This document shows positions 54,079 to 64,000 of a stretch of DNA of 64,000 bases, piece after piece. The position numbers and the translations under genes were made by a program. Under the pieces are notes generated by a model. That model searched no databases and was not told the origin of the DNA. It was given only the letters and a program-made list of their open reading frames with translations. Position 1 is the stretch's first letter, and each line of letters starts with the position of its first letter. The stretch covers positions 2,260,001 to 2,324,000 of the forward strand of contig NZ_JABTEZ010000001.1 in NCBI RefSeq assembly GCF_015711605.1. The letters are read 5' to 3'. The stretch comes from Planomonospora sp. ID67723. Its GTDB lineage: Bacteria > Actinomycetota > Actinomycetes > Streptosporangiales > Streptosporangiaceae.

Positions 54079-54876
54079 ATGGCACAAAACGAAGGACCGG
54101 CACTGCGCTATGCCGCCCGCTCCGACGTCGGAGTCCGCCGAGAGGCCAACGAGGACTCGGGTTACGCGAGCGCGCGCCTGCTCGCCATCGCCGACGGCAT
54201 GGGCGGCCACGTCGGCGGAGAGATCGCCAGCTCGCTCGCGGTCACCGCCGTGGCGGCGATGGACGACAGCCTTCCGGAAAGCGGCGCCGACCTCAAGGCG
54301 GCGCTGAAGGCGGTGGCCAAAGACGTCAACCGCATGATCCGCGAGATGGCCGAGCAGGAGCCCGCGCTGCGCGGGATGGGCACCACCCTCACCGCGCTGC
54401 TCTGGGACGGCGACATGTTCGCCCTGGCCCACGTCGGCGACTCCCGTGCCTACATGCTGCGCGACGGCGCCCTCTACCAGATCACCCACGACCACACCCT
54501 GGTGCAGTCGCTGGTCGACGACGGCCGGATCACCCCCGAGCAGGCGGCCGAGCATCCGCGCAGGTCGATGGTCCTGCGCGTGCTGGAGGGCACCGGCGAC
54601 GGCGAGCTCGATCTGACCCTTCGCGAGGCCCACGCGGGCGACCGCTACCTCGTCTGCTCCGACGGCCTGACCGCCGTGGTCGGCCCGGAGACCCTCTTCA
54701 ACACCCTCAGTGAGATCGACGATCCCGACGAGGCCGCCCACCGGCTCATCGACCTCGCCAACCGCGGCGGCGGACCGGACAACATCACCTGTGTCGTGGC
54801 CGACTTCGGGCCCTATCCGGTCGGCGCCGAGCGTTTCGTCGTGGGGGCCGCGACCGAGCGGAAGCTGACGCCCTGA
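54079..54876 (+). CDS. PP2C-type Ser/Thr protein phosphatase
   Basis: A 265-residue single-domain phosphatase: RREANEDS, IADGMGGHVGGE, GTTLTALL, HVGDSRAYMLRDG, CSDGLT and GGGPDNITCVVADF supply the metal ligands. It removes phosphate from serine and threonine and is the natural counterpart of the kinase across the divergent promoter. The ATG at 54079 gives the normal start; TTGTGA and TTTACT 17 bp apart just upstream suggest a leaderless transcript. Confidence 0.93.
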   Translation: MAQNEGPALRYAARSDVGVRREANEDSGYASARLLAIADGMGGHVGGEIASSLAVTAVAAMDDSLPESGADLKAALKAVAKDVNRMIREMAEQEPALRGMGTTLTALLWDGDMFALAHVGDSRAYMLRDGALYQITHDHTLVQSLVDDGRITPEQAAEHPRRSMVLRVLEGTGDGELDLTLREAHAGDRYLVCSDGLTAVVGPETLFNTLSEIDDPDEAAHRLIDLANRGGGPDNITCVVADFGPYPVGAERFVVGAATERKLTP

Positions 54877-54895
54877 GCCCGCCCGCGTCCCCCGG

Positions 54896-55702
54896 TCAGG
54901 CCACCCGGGCGGACGCGGCGGTCCAGGTGTTGCACGCCGACGGAGAGACCGCCCTGAAGCCGCGGTCCATCCAGTAGACGATGTTCGCGCCCTTGCCGTG
55001 GTCGCGGACACCGCCCTCGACGTAGTCGTCACCCGTCATCCTCTGGCTCGCCAGCAGCAGCCGCCAGTCGCCGGCGGTGCGCGCCAGCGACTCCCAGACG
55101 GAACCGGTGAAGACCCCGGTCAGGCACTCGGCCTGCAGTTCCTGCCTGCGGTACTGCTCGTTCAGCTCCTTCTTGTTCCGGTAGGCCAGCCGCTGGTTGC
55201 CCTTCGTGATCCCCGAGAGGCTCTGCACATGGTGGGCGTACTCATGGGCGACCACCGTCAGCAGGAACAGGTCCGACTCGTCGTCGAGCAGGTCGGAGCC
55301 GATCGGGAAGTTCAGGCTCCGCTCCGACCGGCAGTAGATCGCGATCGTGTCCTCCGGCCACTTCTTCCCGCAGGCGCGGCCCTTCTCGGAGACGAACCTG
55401 ACCACCGGTTTGCGGAACGCCAGGCCCCGCCTGCGCAGCTCGGCGGACCAGACGCGGTCGAGGCACCTCACGATCGCGAGCGTGTAGCGCTTGACGGAGG
55501 CCCTGCTGTCCTCGATCTCCGGCTCCTCGCACGCGACCTGCTTGAAGACGCCCCCCTTGTAGAGCGGGTTGTGCGTGAGCAGGGGGGCGTCCTTGACCGG
55601 GTACCGCGCCCCGGCGGCCTCGGCGGTGCCGGGGACGCCGGCGAGGACGAGCCCGGCGAGGAGCGCGGGAAGGAACGTTCCGATGATTCGTCTGGTCGTC
55701 AT
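54896..55702 (-). CDS. Secreted zinc metallopeptidase (YpfJ-like)
   Basis: A 268-residue protein with a signal peptide (IGTFLPALLAGLVLAGVPGT, cleavage near AEA-AGA). The zinc site is VVAHEYAHHVQSLSG (HEYAH, an HExxH motif), with a likely third ligand in RRQELQAECLTGVF. This fits the putative neutral zinc metallopeptidase family (YpfJ). Conserved cysteines (VACEE, IVRCLDR, RACGKKW, IYCRSE) suggest disulfides outside the cell. AGAAAGG precedes the ATG. The target is unknown. Confidence 0.88.
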   Translation of the reverse strand: MTTRRIIGTFLPALLAGLVLAGVPGTAEAAGARYPVKDAPLLTHNPLYKGGVFKQVACEEPEIEDSRASVKRYTLAIVRCLDRVWSAELRRRGLAFRKPVVRFVSEKGRACGKKWPEDTIAIYCRSERSLNFPIGSDLLDDESDLFLLTVVAHEYAHHVQSLSGITKGNQRLAYRNKKELNEQYRRQELQAECLTGVFTGSVWESLARTAGDWRLLLASQRMTGDDYVEGGVRDHGKGANIVYWMDRGFRAVSPSACNTWTAASARVA

Positions 55703-55800
55703 CGATGCGGCCTTTCTGGGGGACGCCTCTGGATCCGGAGGTGCGGGACGGGCCCGGTGCGGGGACGGCCGCACAGGCCGCCGAGGTCGAGGGTCACGGG

Positions 55801-60764
<4,964 letters not shown>

Positions 60765-60768
<4 letters not shown>

Positions 60769-62867
60769 TCCCGGCCCGTGGCGGCGACGGGGGCCGAGCC
60801 GTTGTCGGCCGCCGGGACGTCGGCGGTGACGGCCGCCACGGTCGCGGTGGGCACCACGGTGACCGCCGGAGCCGCGGCGGTCGCGGTGCCGAGCAGCTCG
60901 CGCAGCCGGGCGCCCTCGGGGCCGGTCTCGCTCATCAGCTTCACCAGCAGCGCCGAGAGCGAAAGGTCCCGCACGTCACCGCTGCCCAGCGAGCCGAGGG
61001 CCCGGGTCAGGTCGGCGGGCAGGCTCTGCGACCCGTCCAGATACGGCCCGGCGAGCGTACGGGCGATGCCGGAGCTCTCCACGAAGCCGTCCACGGCCTT
61101 GCCCATGGTGACCGAGCCGACCAGCTTGTCGAAGAAGACGCTGTCGCCGCCGACGATGTCGATGTTGGCCTTCTCCAGACCGGCGGCGAGCACCATGGCC
61201 TGCGCCTCGGCGAGCTTGACCTGGGAGGTGACGCCCGCCAGGCGGATCTCCTTCTCCATGTCGAGGCGGAGGCGGTACTCCTCGTGGCCCCGGCTCGCGT
61301 CGTCCAGCGCGGCCATCGCCGCCGCCTTCTCGGTGAGGCCCTCGGCCTCGGCCTTCAGCCGCTCGCCGATCCGGGCCGCCTCGGCCAGCGCCCTGGCCTG
61401 CTCGCCCTCGGCGGCGGCCAGCGCCTTCTCCCGCTCGACCGCGGCCTCGGCCCGGCCGACCTTCTCGATCGCGGCGGCGTTGCGCTCGGCCACCTGCACC
61501 TCGGCCAGGCCGGTCGCGGCGGCCTCGGCCTGCACGCCCTCGGCCAGGCGGATCTTGGCGCGGGCGTCGAGCTCGGCGGCCTGCTGGCGCGCCTCGGCCA
61601 GCACCAGGGCCTCGCGGGCCTTGTGCTTGGAGGCGGCCTCGGCTGCCTCGGCGGCCTTGATGTCCTTGACCAGGTTCTCCTGGGCCTCGGCCTCCGCCTG
61701 GATGATCACGGCCTGGCGGGTCCGCTCGGCCTCCTCGACCACCCGCAGGCGCTTGATGCTCTCCTCCTGCTCGGCGACCGTCTTCTCGACCGCGATGCGC
61801 TCCCGGACCACCTCGGCGATCGAGCGCTTCTCGCCTTCGACCTCCTTGTCCTTGGAGATGCGCGACAGCTCGGTCTCGCGCTCGCGGGAGATGACCTCCA
61901 GCATGCGGTCCTTCTCGATCCGCTCGCTCTCGACGGCGATGACCCGCTCGCGGTTCTTGGCCGCGACCGCGATCTCCCGGGCCTGGTTCTCCTGCTGGAT
62001 GCCGAGCTGCTCCTGGGTGCGCAGGTCCGCGGCGTGGGCCTTGAGCCGCTCCTCGGCCCGGACCCGGGCGATCTCCGCCTCCTCGCGGGCGCGCATGGTC
62101 TCGACCTCGCGCTTCTGCTTGATCTCCGCGTCGGCCTGGCGGCGCTCCAGCTCCAGGATGGCCTCCCGGGCGTCGACGTTCTGGCGGGTGATCTCCTTCT
62201 CCTCGTGCCGCTGGAACTCGTTGGTCCGCACGTGCTCGATCGCGGTCAGCTCGGTGATCTTGCGGATGCCCTGGGCGTCGAGGATGTTGGCCGGGTCGAG
62301 CTTGCTGAGCGGCGTCTGCTCCAGATGGTCGATCGCCGCGTCCTCCAGGCTGTAGCCGTTCAGGTCGGTGCCGATGACCTGGATGATCTGGTCGCGGAAC
62401 TGGTCGCGCTGGGTGTAGAGGTCGACGAAGTCGAGCTGCTTGCCCACGGTCTTCAGCGCCTCGGAGAACTTGGCGTTGAACAGCTCCTGCAGCGTCTCCT
62501 GGTCGCTGGCCCGGGCGGTGCCGATGGCCTGGGCGACCTTCACGACGTCCTCGACGGTCTTGTTGACCCGGACGAAGAAGGTGATCTTGATGTCGGCGCG
62601 GATGTTGTCCCGGCAGATCAGCCCCTCGTTGCCGGACCGTTCGATCTCGATGGTCTTCACCGAGATGTCCATGAGTTCCGCCTTGTGGAGCACGGGGAGG
62701 ACGACCGCCCCGGTGAAGGTGACGTCCACCTTGTTGACCTTCGAGACGATGAGCGCCTTGCCTTGTTCGACCTTGTTGAACAGGCGGCTGATCATGATCA
62801 CCAGCGCGATGGCGACGAGCAGGACGACGGCGAGGAGTACGCCGAGGCCGGTGGAGATGACGTCCAT
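60765..62867 (-). CDS. Flotillin (YqiK-like SPFH protein)
   Basis: A 700-residue protein with an N-terminal membrane segment (GLGVLLAVVLLVAIALVIMI), an SPFH/band 7 domain to about residue 200 (VEQGKALIVSKVNKVDVTFT, IRADIKITFFVRVNKTVEDV) and a long charged coiled coil with EA-rich repeats to about 560 (ERRQADAEIKQKREVETMRA). Flotillins form scaffolds in the membrane. It lies between the OB-fold protein and the giant ATPase and overlaps the latter by four bases, so the three are probably one complex. Confidence 0.93.
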
Positions 62868-62878
62868 GGAGCCCTTCG

Positions 62879-63493
62879 CTAGATAGGACGATCAGGGTCG
62901 AGTTCCGCGTCGTAGGGCGTCACCCAGAAGAATTCGCCGTCGCTGTCGTAGGCGAAGATCAGGGCGGTGCCGCCGGCGAGGAAGACGTCGTCGCCGGTCT
63001 GACGGACCTGGATGAGAGCGGAGGAGCCGTCGGCGGAGGTGACCTCGGCCTGGCCGAAGCTCCGGGACACCCGGCCGGTGCGGATGACGCACATGCGGCC
63101 CACGAAGTCGGCGCGGGAGGGGACGCGCTCCTTCGGTACGGCGCGCCGCAGCGGCAGCGTCAGCAGGCGGGTGCCGAGCCAGGCGCAGGCGAGCACGGCG
63201 ACGAGCACGGCGGCCAGCGCCGGGGTGCCGGTGACCAGGGTGGAGCCCGCGAGGCTGGTGAACCAGGCGATGACGACCAGCAGCGAGACGGTCACGGCGA
63301 CCGGTACGCCGCCGAGTCCGAGGCCCGACAGGAGACCGGACAGGCCGGCCGTCTCCGCGCCGTCGGCGGTCTCGTCGCCGTCGAGCCCGGTCACGCCGAA
63401 CAGCGCGAGGACCCAGTAGGCGACGACCACCATGAGAAGGAAGCTGAACAGGACGGTGGGAAAGGCTGAGGCGGCATCGACGAACCGGCCCAT
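62879..63493 (-). CDS. OB-fold membrane protein (YqiJ/NfeD-like)
   Basis: A 204-residue protein with membrane segments at about residues 12-33 (PTVLFSFLLMVVVAYWVLAL) and 64-110 (VAVTVSLLVVIAWFTSLAGS, ALAAVLVAVLACAWLGT) and a C-terminal OB-fold (FVGRMCVIRTGRVSRSFGQA, SALIQVRQTGDDVFLAGGTA). This is the YqiJ/NfeD pattern that pairs with flotillins. It is the first gene of the flotillin-ATPase operon, 11 bp before flotillin. A TATAGT element (63553-63558, minus strand) may be the operon's -10 box. Confidence 0.85.
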   Translation of the reverse strand: MGRFVDAASAFPTVLFSFLLMVVVAYWVLALFGVTGLDGDETADGAETAGLSGLLSGLGLGGVPVAVTVSLLVVIAWFTSLAGSTLVTGTPALAAVLVAVLACAWLGTRLLTLPLRRAVPKERVPSRADFVGRMCVIRTGRVSRSFGQAEVTSADGSSALIQVRQTGDDVFLAGGTALIFAYDSDGEFFWVTPYDAELDPDRPI

Positions 63494-63650
63494 CGGCGTG
63501 TGGGATCCCCCTGTGGTGTGGTGAAGCGCGCTCCCCCGAGCGCATGCGCCTGACTATATAGAGATAAAGCGCAAGTAAAGGAGATAGTTCCCGACACCCG
63601 AAGAAATGTTCATTCAGGGATGGGGCCGGCGGGGACCGAGGGCGTGAAGA

Positions 63651-63681
63651 GGCCGGGGAGGCGGAGACCCGTCCCCCGGCC
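63651..63681 (-). terminator. Hairpin behind the small membrane peptide gene
   Basis: GGCCGGGG (63651-63658) pairs with CCCCGGCC (63674-63681). It lies directly behind the stop of the 28-residue gene on the minus strand. There is no T-tract, which is common for actinobacterial terminators. Confidence 0.5.
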
Positions 63682-63704
63682 GTGCTGCAGCTTCGCCGCC
63701 CCCG

Positions 63705-63791
63705 CTAGGCGGTGATCATGTAGGCGAGGCCGATGAGGATGACGACGGGAATGAGCCACACGACCGCTTCGATGGCGAATTCCTTGTACAC
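63705..63791 (-). CDS. 28-residue single-pass membrane peptide
   Basis: The GTG at 63791 has GGAGG nine bases upstream and encodes VYKEFAIEAVVWLIPVVILI then GLAYMITA. It is one hydrophobic helix with a short charged start. A longer frame upstream has no support. It sits alone between the second PP2C gene and the OB-fold/flotillin operon, and small peptides of this kind often sit in membrane complexes. No family is known to me. Confidence 0.6.
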   Translation of the reverse strand: MYKEFAIEAVVWLIPVVILIGLAYMITA

Positions 63792-63879
63792 GGCGGCGTC
63801 CCTCCGGAGCAATGATCGATGAGGAGCACGGATAACCGACGATAGCGTCAGCACCCCGTCCCGGCCAGGATTCACCCGG

Positions 63880-64000
63880 TCAGGAGGAGGGGTCGGCGGA
63901 GCCGACGACCACGGGGACGTCCTGGACCGCACCGGGCTCGTCGACCACGTCGGCCACGACGCAGGTGATGTTGTCCGGTCCGCCGCCCTCGCAGGCGAGC
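63880..64000 (-). CDS. Second PP2C-type phosphatase, C-terminal part (cut by window edge)
   Basis: Only the last 39 residues are present: LACEGGGPDNITCVVADVVD, then a short acidic tail and a stop at 63880. GGGPDNITCVVAD is the final metal-binding motif of PP2C phosphatases and is identical to the one in the gene at 54079, so the two are paralogues. Confidence 0.85.
   Translation of the reverse strand, partial: LACEGGGPDNITCVVADVVDEPGAVQDVPVVVGSADPSS

Noticed and set aside
51137-54876. A classical Pgl/BREX type 2 system
   Set aside because: The kinase is a short soluble domain, and no PglZ, PglY or long PglW-like protein is present; only the enzyme classes are similar.
53995-55032. Upstream extension of the DNA methylase by about 345 residues
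   Set aside because: It is antisense to the PP2C gene; the ATG at 53994 before the HTH gives a normal start.

Overview
The window is high-GC actinomycete DNA with frequent GTG starts, 4-bp ATGA/GTGA gene overlaps, and two-component, ROK, TetR and MmyB-type XRE regulators. The gene content (CU044_5270-type protein beside an ECF sigma factor, a neocarzinostatin-type apoprotein, a DUF4331 operon, Ser/Thr kinase and PP2C genes) fits a Streptosporangium-like soil actinomycete. The genus is an inference only.

Left part (1-15.8 kb): a divergent GntR/Nudix pair, then a complete type I-E CRISPR-Cas locus. The operon cas3-cas8e-cas11-cas7-cas5-cas6e-cas1-cas2 reads rightwards and is almost gapless. 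It lies between two arrays of the same 29-nt repeat that point away from it. Array 1 is transcribed leftwards from its leader in front of cas3. Array 2 starts 13 bp after the cas2 stop codon. Both arrays carry nearly the same 14-bp leader end and both decay at the far end. An IS21-family element (istA/istB) has landed inside a repeat of array 2 with a 5-bp target duplication, cutting off the oldest spacers.

Middle part (15.9-30 kb): an accessory region rich in broken DNA. It holds a tRNA 3'-end remnant with a strong terminator, a CcbP-like gene, a Phd/RelE-type toxin-antitoxin pair, an IS3-family remnant, an ECF sigma operon, and two nearly identical inverted copies of a 913-bp IS5-family element (both with the same two frameshifts) bracketing a membrane-protein gene. 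It also holds an RCC1-repeat protein, two head-to-head transposase fragments, a TetR regulator with a clear operator in front of a dihydrofolate-reductase-fold gene, and a methyltransferase fragment.

Right-middle (30-46 kb): mostly intact genes. They include a secreted neocarzinostatin-family apoprotein without an enediyne cluster in view, an XRE/SDR divergent pair, two histidine kinases without response regulators around a STAS protein, ROK/HAD/MFS genes, an alpha/beta hydrolase, fragments of a LacI regulator and a chemotaxis receptor, a YihY-family membrane protein and a DUF4132 protein.

Right part (46-64 kb): a DUF4331-TPR-NicO operon (probable metal export). Next comes a DNA N6-methylase (with an HTH and a specificity-like tail) in an operon with a soluble Ser/Thr kinase, divergent from a PP2C phosphatase. 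A zinc metallopeptidase follows, then a leftward operon of an OB-fold membrane protein, a flotillin and a 1655-residue AAA ATPase, with a 28-residue membrane peptide upstream and a second PP2C gene cut by the window edge. This last block is the least understood part of the window.
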